Assembly (NCBI RefSeq): GCF_015319355.1
Contig: NZ_JADILU010000001.1
Location: 682,001-746,000 of the forward strand
Source of the DNA: Psychroserpens luteus
Lineage (GTDB): Bacteria > Bacteroidota > Bacteroidia > Flavobacteriales > Flavobacteriaceae
Length of the DNA: 64,000 bases
Direction: 5' to 3'
Position 1 is the first letter of the stretch, and each line of letters begins with the position of its first letter. Under the pieces are notes generated by a model. It was not told the origin of the DNA, did not search any database, and was given only the letters and a program-made list of their open reading frames with translations. A program made the translations under genes and the position numbers. Shown piece by piece: positions 36,765-45,598 of this stretch.

Positions 36765-37463
36765 ATGTTAGAAACATCTATTTCTTGGTTAGAATTTTTT
36801 AAGATTAATGGCATTCTCATTATTTTGTATGTGTTTATTAGCCTTTTTAGAAAATTTGTTCCTCAAATTTTTAATAGAAAATCAATGGTTGATAAGATTA
36901 CAAATATTGTCAATCGTGTTTTAGAAATTTATAAACCAATTGCAATTTTAATAATCCTGCTAAGTTTTGTAACTATAAATTATAGAGTACATGGTATTTT
37001 GTTTTTACTGCTTATCATTGTCGCTTTTAATTATATTAAGAGCTATTTAAATGGAGTTCTATTTAAAATTAACCCACTAGTGTATTTAGGCTCTAATATC
37101 TCTACAGGTGAATTTAATGGTCGCGTAAGTAAGTTTTTGCATTTTGGATTTATTATAAATGAAACAGAAGGTGACCGTTTTGTTAACTACACCTATATTG
37201 ATAAAAATGGATTTAGTGTAAGTCAGCATGATGAAAAGGCAATGCGAAAAACATTATACATTCATGATACCGAAGAAATCACTACTATTCTAGATTTGCT
37301 TTTTGATAATCCTTTAGTAGACTTCTCGCAGAAACCGTCACTTAAAAAGTTACCTGCTACTAACAAACTCCAACTCAATCTAACTTTAGAAAAAGGTGCT
37401 AAAATTGAAGCTTTAATTTCATATTTAGAGCAATATAAATTTAACGCTAGCCTAACCAAATAA
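36765..37463 (+). CDS. Small membrane protein with MscS-like beta domain
   Basis: This 232-residue protein has three hydrophobic segments in the first 100 residues (including ILIILYVFISLF and a later GILFLLLIIVAFNYI). A soluble part follows, with NPLVYLGSNISTGEFNGRVSKFLHFGFIIN, which resembles the beta domain of mechanosensitive-channel-like proteins. The match is weak, and the protein lacks the usual MscS pore-lining Gly/Ala helix. It is coupled to the P-loop-like gene before it and the antiporter after it (spacings of 2 and 8 bases). Confidence 0.5.
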   Translation: MLETSISWLEFFKINGILIILYVFISLFRKFVPQIFNRKSMVDKITNIVNRVLEIYKPIAILIILLSFVTINYRVHGILFLLLIIVAFNYIKSYLNGVLFKINPLVYLGSNISTGEFNGRVSKFLHFGFIINETEGDRFVNYTYIDKNGFSVSQHDEKAMRKTLYIHDTEEITTILDLLFDNPLVDFSQKPSLKKLPATNKLQLNLTLEKGAKIEALISYLEQYKFNASLTK

Positions 37464-37471
37464 ACAATAAC

Positions 37472-38740
37472 ATGGAAATTTTATCATCATATAACCTCAT
37501 AATAGAAGTATCTGTAATAATTATACTGTCTTTTGTGTTTAACGGGATATCAAAAAAAACCAATATTCCATCAGTTTTGATGCTCATTATTTTGGGTGTA
37601 GGATTGCAATATGCACTTAGTTATTTTTCTGAAGATAAAATTAATTTTTTCCCTATTTTAGAGGTTTTAGGTATTGTAGGTTTGATTATGATTGTCCTTG
37701 AAGCTGCTTTAGAATTAGAGTTAAAGCGAGAAAAATTGGTGCCAATTCTAAAATCTATGGCAATTGCCTTAATTGGTTTAATCGCTTCTGCATGGGTTGC
37801 TGCAATAATCTTGTATGAATTAATCCCAGAAATGACAATGCAATCTGCATGGTTATATGCAACACCTTTATCTATTTTGTCAAGTGCAATTATCATCCCA
37901 AGTGTGAGTGCTTTAAATGATAAGAAGAAAGAGTTTCATATTTACGAAAGTACGTTTTCAGATATTATGGGTATTATGATGTTCTATTTTTTAATAGGAA
38001 AATTAAACCCTTCAGAAGATTCTGGAGTTATAGGTTTTACTGGTAATATCCTTTTAACTATTGTTATTTCTTTAGTCGCCAGTTATGCTATAATTTTAAT
38101 TTTTCAAAAAATTAAGAGTCAAGCAAAGCTCTTTTTATTGATAGCAGTATTACTCTTATTGTATGCTTTAGGTAAAAAAATGCACTTATCTTCTTTGATA
38201 ATAATTCTAATCTTTGGATTGGTGATTGCAAATATGAAAGTGTTTTTTGCAGGAAAACTTAGCAAGTTTCTAGAATTTAAAAAAGCCCATCAAATTTATC
38301 ACGAATTACACATTATCACTTTAGAAACTGCATTTGTTGTACGTACATTTTTCTTTGTAATATTTGGTTTAACAATCGCTGTAGGATCATTATTTAATGT
38401 AGATGTGGCATTGATTAGTATGTTAATTATAGCATCTATTTATGCTATTCGTTTTGTCATCTTACGTGTTTTTATAGGTACAGATATTTTGCCACAATTG
38501 TTTATAGCACCAAGAGGATTGATCACAGTATTATTGTTTTATGCAATTCCTAAAGAAGCAGAAATAGCAAGTTTTGAACCTGGAATTCTTCTTTTTGTTA
38601 TCATAGGTACCAGTCTAATAATGACAGGAGCTATGATTTATGATAAAAAGCGAAATGCAAAAGCAACCGATATTGCCAATTCTAATAAAGTAGGTACTAC
38701 AAAGTGGAAAGCGCCATCTATTGAAGATATTGCTGAGTAA
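37472..38740 (+). CDS. Cation:proton antiporter (CPA family)
   Basis: This 422-residue polytopic protein has about 12 membrane segments. The N-terminal RxTNIPSVLMLIILG-like start and VLEAALELELKREKLVP are typical of sodium or potassium/proton exchangers; further along are HIYESTFSDIMGIMMFY with an Asp in the exchange region and RGLITVLLFYAIP. It exports a cation in exchange for H+; ion specificity cannot be read. It lies in the same direction 8 bases after the MscS-like protein, so the unit may handle ion or osmotic balance. Confidence 0.85.
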   Translation: MEILSSYNLIIEVSVIIILSFVFNGISKKTNIPSVLMLIILGVGLQYALSYFSEDKINFFPILEVLGIVGLIMIVLEAALELELKREKLVPILKSMAIALIGLIASAWVAAIILYELIPEMTMQSAWLYATPLSILSSAIIIPSVSALNDKKKEFHIYESTFSDIMGIMMFYFLIGKLNPSEDSGVIGFTGNILLTIVISLVASYAIILIFQKIKSQAKLFLLIAVLLLLYALGKKMHLSSLIIILIFGLVIANMKVFFAGKLSKFLEFKKAHQIYHELHIITLETAFVVRTFFFVIFGLTIAVGSLFNVDVALISMLIIASIYAIRFVILRVFIGTDILPQLFIAPRGLITVLLFYAIPKEAEIASFEPGILLFVIIGTSLIMTGAMIYDKKRNAKATDIANSNKVGTTKWKAPSIEDIAE

Positions 38741-38751
38741 TTAACGTGGTT

Positions 38752-40167
38752 TTAAATCGTTTTTTTATACTTCGGAAATCGTCTCAAAAAGAACACTTCC
38801 CAAATAAAAACACCATAAACAATCACATACTCTAAAGCAATAATCCATAAATTTTCAGATTTATCTGCAGTATTAAGATTGATATAAGCCAAGTAGCTTA
38901 AAATAATAACGAAACTCCAAACCAAAGGGAATTTATAGTTTGTAAACACACTCAAAATTAAAAGTGTTGCAATATACCAAGGATGAACAGTAGTGCTTAA
39001 AAACAGATAAAAGGAGAAGGCAAAAAGCATGTGAGCAATCAATATTTTAGTATCTATTTTTCTTCGGAAGAACGTCAATCCCAAAACAAACAAAAACACC
39101 AAAATAGGCAAGATTTTTCCAATCACTGCAATCTCATTATAACCTGTAAACCAATAACCAATTTCACGAGCCAAATAATATATGCTAGCATTAAACTCAA
39201 AATTATTAAACCAAAGAGCCACGGTTTGAGAGTAGTTATCCACAAATTCCGAAGAGAAAAAGGGTGCGAATAATAGGATTGTGGTAATACCTATGATTGC
39301 ATAAAATGAAATTAACTTTGTCATTCCTGCGAAGGCAGGAATCCACTTTTTGTTTCCATGATTAGATTCATTTTTAGAGGTCGAAACGAACCACCAAAAC
39401 ATTAAAGGTAAAAATAAAAGCGGTATCAACTTAACAGAAATAGACAAGGCAAAAACAACTGCAGCCCATTTCCATTTGCCACTATGTAAGAGATATAAAC
39501 TCCACACTAAAAAGAAAATCATGACACCTTCAAAATGAAGATTCCCAGTCAATTCAATAATAATAAAAGGGTTGAGGAGATACCAAAATATGTTCTTTAC
39601 AGGAATATTTAGTCTTTCTAGCAATCGCTTTCCGAAGAAAAAAGTTCCAAAATCTGCAGCTATGATGATAAGTTTAAAACCAATCACAGAACTTAAAATA
39701 CTGTTTCCGGGAAAAAGATTACCTATAAAAAAGCATAATTGATTTATTGGTGGATAGTTCGTAAAATGACTTGCATTTAGAGCTCCCATTCCATTATATA
39801 ATTCAACTTGATTAGGAAATCCAGAAAGCCCACCTAAACTCATTTGGTAATCTGGAGTGGTTAGATAAGGGTTAAATCCCATTGATAACATTTGTCCATC
39901 CCAAATAAAACGATAGAAATCCTGTGATAAATTCGGGATTGCTAAAATGAAAATTACTCTAGATATAAATGCAATTGCAGTTAAAAACTTGATGTTGTTT
40001 TTGGCGTATTTCAGCAATAAAATAAAGACAACCCAAACCGAACAGTATAGTATAATAAGTTTAGTATACTCGGTTCGTATTAAATCGTAAGCAAAAAGCC
40101 AATAGAGAAAAAAGCTAACAAATGTAAGCAGTAAAGGAACTTTGTTAAGTTTCCAGAATGGGATCAA
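38752..40167 (-). CDS. Membrane glycosyltransferase (mannosyltransferase-like) carrying an in-frame palindromic repeat
   Basis: This is a 471-residue protein with about 11 membrane segments and the luminal motif NLSQDFYRFIWDGQMLSMGFNPY, resembling GT-C mannosyltransferases that use lipid-linked sugars. Its start overlaps the preceding GT2 gene by 4 bases. A predicted loop near residue 275 contains KKWIPAFAGMTK, the translation of a common extragenic palindrome inserted in frame (see the repeat at 39323). The enzyme otherwise looks intact, so the insert is tolerated in a loop between membrane segments. Confidence 0.8.
   Translation of the reverse strand: MIPFWKLNKVPLLLTFVSFFLYWLFAYDLIRTEYTKLIILYCSVWVVFILLLKYAKNNIKFLTAIAFISRVIFILAIPNLSQDFYRFIWDGQMLSMGFNPYLTTPDYQMSLGGLSGFPNQVELYNGMGALNASHFTNYPPINQLCFFIGNLFPGNSILSSVIGFKLIIIAADFGTFFFGKRLLERLNIPVKNIFWYLLNPFIIIELTGNLHFEGVMIFFLVWSLYLLHSGKWKWAAVVFALSISVKLIPLLFLPLMFWWFVSTSKNESNHGNKKWIPAFAGMTKLISFYAIIGITTILLFAPFFSSEFVDNYSQTVALWFNNFEFNASIYYLAREIGYWFTGYNEIAVIGKILPILVFLFVLGLTFFRRKIDTKILIAHMLFAFSFYLFLSTTVHPWYIATLLILSVFTNYKFPLVWSFVIILSYLAYINLNTADKSENLWIIALEYVIVYGVFIWEVFFLRRFPKYKKTI
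39323..39342. repeat. REP-like hairpin inside the mannosyltransferase gene
   Basis: ATTCCTGC-GAAG-GCAGGAAT is a perfect 8-bp hairpin within the widespread sequence tgtcATTCCTGC...GCAGGAATcca. On the coding strand it adds WIPAFAGMT in frame. A related hairpin lies at 52612. Confidence 0.8.
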
Positions 40168-41654
40168 ACCTTAGACGTTATAGATTTAAAAAATACATAG
40201 CCAAAACCAATAAAAAGCATCAAGTGAAATGGGAATAATCCAAAATCACCACCTTGATCTCCAACCACGAAAGCACTATATAAACCAAATGCAAAATAAA
40301 GCATGAGAATGCCTTCTAAAATAACATGAGGAGATAATTTTTTCTTTAAATATTTATTGCCTTTCCAAGAATCTTTAAGAGTGCTGATATTGAATTTTGG
40401 TGTGCGTATAAATTCACTACGTTTACCAGCATGACCTTCTAAAACAGCAATTGAATTGTGTAGTGAAAAGCCCATGGCTATTGAGAAAAAAGTAAAAAAC
40501 ATAGCAATGTAGCTAAAGAATTTTTTGAATCCGCCACCATAAATTTCTTTGTACATAAACCAATAGCAAACAAAGAAAATCACTGTACTCATTACAAAGA
40601 AACTCATAAAGTAAAAGTAGAATCTCAGGTGTTCATATTCATTTTTGATGTACAACATTGGAATACTCAAAACAGCAACAATAAATACATTTAAAAACAT
40701 GGTACTGTTTAGTAAATGAAGTAGACCATGTACTTTAGTTTTGGCAGAGATGTTTTTAGATTTGATAACACGAGAAAACATTTTTCTAAAGTTTTCTGCA
40801 CCACCTTTATTCCATCTAAACTGTTGAGAACGAGCAGCACTAATTACTACTGGTAATTCTGCAGGAGTTTCTACATCTTCTAAATACTTAAACTTCCAGT
40901 TTTTAAGTTGAGCTCTATAACTAAGGTCCAAGTCTTCTGTAAGTGTGTCTCCTTCCCAGTTTCCAGCATCAATAATGCATTCTTTTCTCCAAACACCTGC
41001 TGTGCCATTAAAATTGATGAAATGACCTTTACTGTTACGTCCTACTTGCTCTAACGTAAAATGAGCATCTAGTGCAAAAGCTTGAATTTTTGTGAGTAAG
41101 GAGTAGTTTCTATTAATGTGTCCCCAACGTGTTTGTACAACACCAATTTGAGGATCTTTAAAATAAAGTATGGTTCGTTTTAACCAGTTTTTCTGCGGAA
41201 GAAAATCGGCATCAAAAATAGCAATGTACTCACCTTTAGCAATTTTAAGCCCTTCTTTAAGTGCTCCAGCTTTAAAACCACTACGATCTGTTCTCGTAAT
41301 GTGAACAATATCAAGTCCAGTACTTTTAAGTCTTTCTATCTGCTCACGAGTCGTGTTCACCGTTTCATCTGTAGAATCATCAAGTACTTGAATTTCTAAT
41401 TTATCTTTTGGGTAATCGATAAGCGCAATATTATCAAGCAAACGCTCCATAACATACATCTCATTAAATACAGGAAGCTGTATCGTTACTAACGGGATTT
41501 CATCTGCATTAGAAAAATCAAATGTCTCACAATCTTTGTTAGCTTTTTTAGATGATAAATAATTAAAAAGCAAGTTAAGTTGTGCCAATGCATACATGAA
41601 GATGAGCAGAATAGCAATAGTGTAAATAACGATTATAGTCGTTTCAAGAATCAT
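40164..41654 (-). CDS. Cellulose-synthase-like family 2 glycosyltransferase
   Basis: This is a 496-residue processive-type GT2 protein. An N-terminal membrane segment precedes the catalytic domain: VTIQLPVFNEMYVMERLLD, IQVLDDSTDET, AIFDADFLP, then TLTEDLDLSYRA and the QQFRWNKGGAENF (QxxRW) motif. Four C-terminal membrane segments follow. It would build or extend a beta-linked glycan or a glycolipid. It overlaps both neighbouring glycosyltransferases by 4 bases, so all three are one translationally coupled unit. Confidence 0.9.
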   Translation of the reverse strand: MILETTIIVIYTIAILLIFMYALAQLNLLFNYLSSKKANKDCETFDFSNADEIPLVTIQLPVFNEMYVMERLLDNIALIDYPKDKLEIQVLDDSTDETVNTTREQIERLKSTGLDIVHITRTDRSGFKAGALKEGLKIAKGEYIAIFDADFLPQKNWLKRTILYFKDPQIGVVQTRWGHINRNYSLLTKIQAFALDAHFTLEQVGRNSKGHFINFNGTAGVWRKECIIDAGNWEGDTLTEDLDLSYRAQLKNWKFKYLEDVETPAELPVVISAARSQQFRWNKGGAENFRKMFSRVIKSKNISAKTKVHGLLHLLNSTMFLNVFIVAVLSIPMLYIKNEYEHLRFYFYFMSFFVMSTVIFFVCYWFMYKEIYGGGFKKFFSYIAMFFTFFSIAMGFSLHNSIAVLEGHAGKRSEFIRTPKFNISTLKDSWKGNKYLKKKLSPHVILEGILMLYFAFGLYSAFVVGDQGGDFGLFPFHLMLFIGFGYVFFKSITSKV

Positions 41655-42343
41655 TTTTTAAAACTGTATTTAAAAATCCAACCTAAGATTTTTACGCCTG
41701 CAAATATAGCACCTTTTACCGTACCTGAAACTTTTGAAACACCTATTCTATTTCGGTAGTTTACAGGCACTTCGGTGTAATTAAACTTTTTACGTAAGAC
41801 TTTGAGTTGCATTTCTACTGTCCAACCATAAGTTTTGTCTTCCATTTTTAATTCTAGAAGGGTATTGTATTTGATGGCTCTAAAAGGTCCTAAATCTGTA
41901 AATTTTGCTCTAAATAGAATCGTCATTAATGTTGTTGAGAGCCAGTTTCCAAATATTTGAGGAACTGTCATCGATCCTTTTTCTCTGAGTTCTTTTACTC
42001 GTGATCCAATTACAAAATCAACATCATCGTTGATGATTGGAGCTATTATTTTTGTCAATTCTTCAGGATAATCACTATAATCACCATCCAAAAAGACAAT
42101 AATATCTGGTCGCTCATTTTGATTAGCAATATAATCCATGCCTTTTAAGCACGCATAGCCATAACCTCTGTTGTTTTCTACGAGTACTGTTGCTCCTGCA
42201 TTTTTTGCATTGATTTCGGTATCATCATTAGAATCATTGCTTACTACAATAATTTCATCAACAATTTTAGGGATATCATTAATAACATGAGCAATAGAAT
42301 CTGCTTCATTATATGCTGGAATGATGACTTTTATTTTGGTCAT
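41651..42343 (-). CDS. Dolichol-phosphate-mannose-synthase-like GT2 glycosyltransferase
   Basis: This 230-residue GT2 enzyme has no membrane segments. It shows VIIPAYNEADSIAHVI, IIVVSNDSNDDT, VFLDGDYSDYPEEL (metal-binding Asp region) and GPFRAIKYNTLL. Homologues transfer a sugar to polyprenyl phosphate, giving the donor for GT-C enzymes such as the last gene of this unit. It is the first gene of the three; a possible -7 element TAGCTTTG lies at 42382-42389 on the minus strand. Confidence 0.87.
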   Translation of the reverse strand: MTKIKVIIPAYNEADSIAHVINDIPKIVDEIIVVSNDSNDDTEINAKNAGATVLVENNRGYGYACLKGMDYIANQNERPDIIVFLDGDYSDYPEELTKIIAPIINDDVDFVIGSRVKELREKGSMTVPQIFGNWLSTTLMTILFRAKFTDLGPFRAIKYNTLLELKMEDKTYGWTVEMQLKVLRKKFNYTEVPVNYRNRIGVSKVSGTVKGAIFAGVKILGWIFKYSFKK

Positions 42344-42381
42344 TTAAAGAATTTAATCTGTTTTTCTATGCTAAAAAGTTT

Positions 42382-42389
42382 CAAAGCTA
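42382..42389 (-). promoter_or_regulatory. Candidate -7 element of the glycosyltransferase operon
   Basis: TAGCTTTG on the minus strand matches TAnnTTTG 38 bases before the first glycosyltransferase start codon. No clear -33 element is present. Confidence 0.35.
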
Positions 42390-42540
42390 GCAATATGCAT
42401 TTTTATATTATTTTTTTATAGTGATATCTGTATTTTTTTCTTCGGAAATTTTATAACTCATCCATTTATTACTTTTTCAGACTATTTTGAACGAAGCACA
42501 TTTCAGAAATAAAAAAATAATTTAAGACAATTAGTGAAAC

Positions 42541-44121
42541 TTATTTCTGATTCACAAAATCCATCAAGTCAACATCATTACCTAATAAAATTTCAGTTGG
42601 ATTGATTCTTCCATCCTCAGGACCATTTTCTAATTTTAAAACGCCTCTTGGACAAACAGCACTACAAACACCACAACCAACGCAACTAGATCGTACTATG
42701 TTTTCTCCTTTTTGAGCATAAGCTCTTACATCAATACCTTGTTCACAATATGTTGAGCAATTACCACAAGAAATACATTGACCACCATTAGTTGTAATTC
42801 TAAATCTTGATTTAAAACGTTGTACAAATCCTAAATATGCAGCAAGCGGACATCCAAAACGACACCACACACGATTTCCAAAAATAGGATAGAAACCTGT
42901 ACCAATAACACCTGCAAAAATAGAACCTATCACTAAACTGTAAATACTCTGTACGGTTGATGTTTTAATACCTAAAACAGTACCTGTATCGCTAAAAAAG
43001 CTATACAGAGTCATAGCAGTCATTACTAGAACAAAAAGTAAAACAGTATGAATTAAATAGCGTTCAACTTTCCATGCAAATAACGATTTGTCTGAATGTT
43101 GTCTGTAAGGATCACCAAGAGTTTCTGCTAAACCTCCACAACCACAAACCCATGAACAGTACCATCTTTTACCAAAGAAATAAACCATTATTGGTACGAT
43201 GATTAAGGTTAGAACAATACCCCAAACGAGAATAAAAATTCCTATACCACCAGTTTCTATTAGAGAATTTAGATTCCACTGAAAAAAGAAATCGTAATCT
43301 AAAGGAAACGCATTTTTAAAATCATAATAAGGCATTTGCAGTCTTACCATGATCTCAGGAATGATAAAAGCAAAAACAATTTGAAAGAATAAAACCGATG
43401 TGGTTCTAAATACTTGGTAAATATTATGACGGTATTTTATATACATTCTTACTGCCATTACAGTCATAACTGTACAATACATAAAACCATAAACAAACCA
43501 ATGTCCTGCAGGATTACCGCTTAGAGCTTCACTAATTGGATCGACTAGAAGTGTCCAATTGGTAGCATATTCTGATGCAAAATAAAGGACTAAATAAAAT
43601 GAGACTAAAAAGATAAAAACCATCCAGCCAATCCAGCCACGATTAGTAGCACTATCATGATATATTCCATCGTTTTTGATGCCTTTTTTACCTAGTAAAA
43701 TGACATTTGGTAAAATGAACATTAATGCACCAATGATACCTAAACCAAAGGTTAATAACCACATTAATCCCTTGTTATTAGCAATAAATCCATTTGCAGA
43801 TTTCTTCCCAATCATAGCTGCCATATCACTAGATTTGGTGTAGATTTTCTTATCCCATTCCTTGTTTTTTGTATGTGCTTCATTGGCATTATCTAATGCT
43901 TTTGAAATTATTGGTGATAAGGTTTGCATGCCTTTAAAATCTTGACCTACGACATTTGTTTTTATATCGTTTATAAAAACCTCACTTTTAATATTTTGCT
44001 CCTTAACGATATTGTTAAAATCAGCTTCGTTTAAGTTGAAGGTTCCTAGAAGAGGTAAAGCGGTGAAAATGGCTAATCCTATTAAGAAAATAACCAATCC
44101 TATGTTTTTAATTGCTTTCAT
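42541..44121 (-). CDS. Membrane-bound 4Fe-4S ferredoxin-type protein (NapH/CcoG-like)
   Basis: This 526-residue protein has about seven membrane segments and a C-terminal ferredoxin region. The CPL-type motif WCRFGCPLAAYLGF is followed by two 4Fe-4S clusters (CISCGNCSTYCEQGID and CVGCGVCSAVCPRG). Another Cys-containing motif, KRWYCSWVCGCGGLAETLGDP, lies between membrane segments, as in the NapH/CcoG/NosR group. It moves electrons across or at the membrane. The following gene on the same strand order (the upstream FAD reductase) is 38 bases away and is a plausible partner. Confidence 0.87.
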   Translation of the reverse strand: MKAIKNIGLVIFLIGLAIFTALPLLGTFNLNEADFNNIVKEQNIKSEVFINDIKTNVVGQDFKGMQTLSPIISKALDNANEAHTKNKEWDKKIYTKSSDMAAMIGKKSANGFIANNKGLMWLLTFGLGIIGALMFILPNVILLGKKGIKNDGIYHDSATNRGWIGWMVFIFLVSFYLVLYFASEYATNWTLLVDPISEALSGNPAGHWFVYGFMYCTVMTVMAVRMYIKYRHNIYQVFRTTSVLFFQIVFAFIIPEIMVRLQMPYYDFKNAFPLDYDFFFQWNLNSLIETGGIGIFILVWGIVLTLIIVPIMVYFFGKRWYCSWVCGCGGLAETLGDPYRQHSDKSLFAWKVERYLIHTVLLFVLVMTAMTLYSFFSDTGTVLGIKTSTVQSIYSLVIGSIFAGVIGTGFYPIFGNRVWCRFGCPLAAYLGFVQRFKSRFRITTNGGQCISCGNCSTYCEQGIDVRAYAQKGENIVRSSCVGCGVCSAVCPRGVLKLENGPEDGRINPTEILLGNDVDLMDFVNQK

Positions 44122-44159
44122 GTATTTCTGTAATTTAAAGAAGTTATCAAACGTTTTAA

Positions 44160-45503
44160 TTAGGCTTTGCTAAAAATGCGTTTCCAACTCTTTTTATGTG
44201 ATGTAAGATTGGTGTTAAAAGTATCGTTGTACTGTTTTAGAATTTCGTCTTCATAAACTTTATAGAATTCTGGATCAAAATTGGCATCTTTTAAATAGCT
44301 CATGACATATTCCATATCTCGTTTTTCGGTTAACCACTTATCAAAAATTTCATGGCGCATTCTAATTCCGAAGGTGTTAATCCCTATAAATTCTTTAGTG
44401 TCTTTATTAAAAGCGACTGTAATACAAATATCTTCTTTATGATGTTTCCAGTGAAAATGAGCTTCATGTTCTCTTGGTTGTGCAAACACCCAACCGTAAG
44501 TTTGATATTCAATATCTAAAAACTTAGCTGAGTTGAACCAATGGCCTGGTTTGTAAGCGAGACGATTTCCGCAGATAGTTTGAGCGAGCGTTTCTCCCAT
44601 CATACGTCCTGTATACCAAACAGCTTCAATAGGTCTGCGATTTCCAATAGCTTCATGTTGCTCTGCACAATCTCCAATGGCATACACATCTGGAATGTTA
44701 GTTTCTAAGTAACGATTCACTTTTACTCCTCGACCTAACTCTATTTTTGAAGATTTTACAAAATCAATATTTGGTGTTACACCTGCAGTTAATCCAACAA
44801 CATTACAAGCGATTTCCTCTCCAGTTTCTTCTATAATAACCGATTTTACTCTGCCATTCTCATCGCTTTTTATCTCCTTTAGATTCGTAGATAAACGTAA
44901 ATCAATATGATGATTTTTAATGTGATTGTTTATCATTTGGCTTTCGCCTTCAGGTAAGACACCATTCCAGAAACTAGATTCTCTCACTAGAAAGGTTACA
45001 GGGATTTTTCTAGAATTCAACATTTCAGCTAATTCAATACCAATCAATCCACCACCAACAATGACAGCACGATTACAAACCTTATTATTTGGAGCGTAAG
45101 CTTCAAGATTATCTAAATCTTGTTTATGATACATGCCCAAAGCACCATCTAAATCTTGTCCTGGCCAACCAAATTTATTTGGTTTACTTCCAGTTGCAAT
45201 GACGAGTTTGTCGTAATTAAGATTTCCACCATCGGCAAATTCTAGTACTTTTTGGTCTGTATCTATATTTTTAACAAAGGCTTTGAGGAGTTCTATTCTG
45301 TTTTTTTTCCAAAACCAGTTTTCATAAGGTTGTGTGTGTTCAAACTTCATATGTCCCATGTAAACGTACATGAGTGCTGTTCTTGAGAAGAAATAATCAG
45401 TTTCTGCAGAAATAATTGTGATTTTTTTGTCAGAGAGTTTTCTAATGTGTCTTGCTAAAGTAACACCAGAAATTCCGTTTCCAATAATGACGATATGCTC
45501 CAT
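44160..45503 (-). CDS. NAD(P)/FAD-dependent oxidoreductase (nitrite-reductase/rubredoxin-reductase-like)
   Basis: This is a protein of about 447 residues. I start it at the ATG complementary to 45501-45503, because it begins directly with EHIVIIGNGISGVTLARHI, the FAD-binding motif; the longer frame adds a non-conserved segment. A second Rossmann motif, AVIVGGGLIGIELAEML, binds NAD(P)H, and DVYAIGDCAE is the usual FAD motif. It probably reduces the neighbouring iron-sulfur membrane protein or another redox partner. Two palindromes occupy its upstream region. Confidence 0.87.
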   Translation of the reverse strand: MEHIVIIGNGISGVTLARHIRKLSDKKITIISAETDYFFSRTALMYVYMGHMKFEHTQPYENWFWKKNRIELLKAFVKNIDTDQKVLEFADGGNLNYDKLVIATGSKPNKFGWPGQDLDGALGMYHKQDLDNLEAYAPNNKVCNRAVIVGGGLIGIELAEMLNSRKIPVTFLVRESSFWNGVLPEGESQMINNHIKNHHIDLRLSTNLKEIKSDENGRVKSVIIEETGEEIACNVVGLTAGVTPNIDFVKSSKIELGRGVKVNRYLETNIPDVYAIGDCAEQHEAIGNRRPIEAVWYTGRMMGETLAQTICGNRLAYKPGHWFNSAKFLDIEYQTYGWVFAQPREHEAHFHWKHHKEDICITVAFNKDTKEFIGINTFGIRMRHEIFDKWLTEKRDMEYVMSYLKDANFDPEFYKVYEDEILKQYNDTFNTNLTSHKKSWKRIFSKA

Positions 45504-45532
45504 AAATTTGGTTTGGTATTTTAACTCAGTCG

Positions 45533-45566
45533 AAGGTTTTGTTAAAACCTTAACCAACTATTGGTT
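45533..45566. promoter_or_regulatory. Two adjacent palindromes in a divergent promoter region
   Basis: AAGGTTTT-GTT-AAAACCTT (45533-45551) and AACCAA-CTA-TTGGTT (45552-45566) are perfect dyads with 3-base centres, back to back, in the 95-base region between the reductase gene and the GH113-like gene. They could be operators for one or both transcripts. The second is followed by a T run and might instead act as a weak terminator. Confidence 0.45.
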
Positions 45567-45598
45567 TTTTGTTTAAATTTAAAAATTAAATACTAGGT

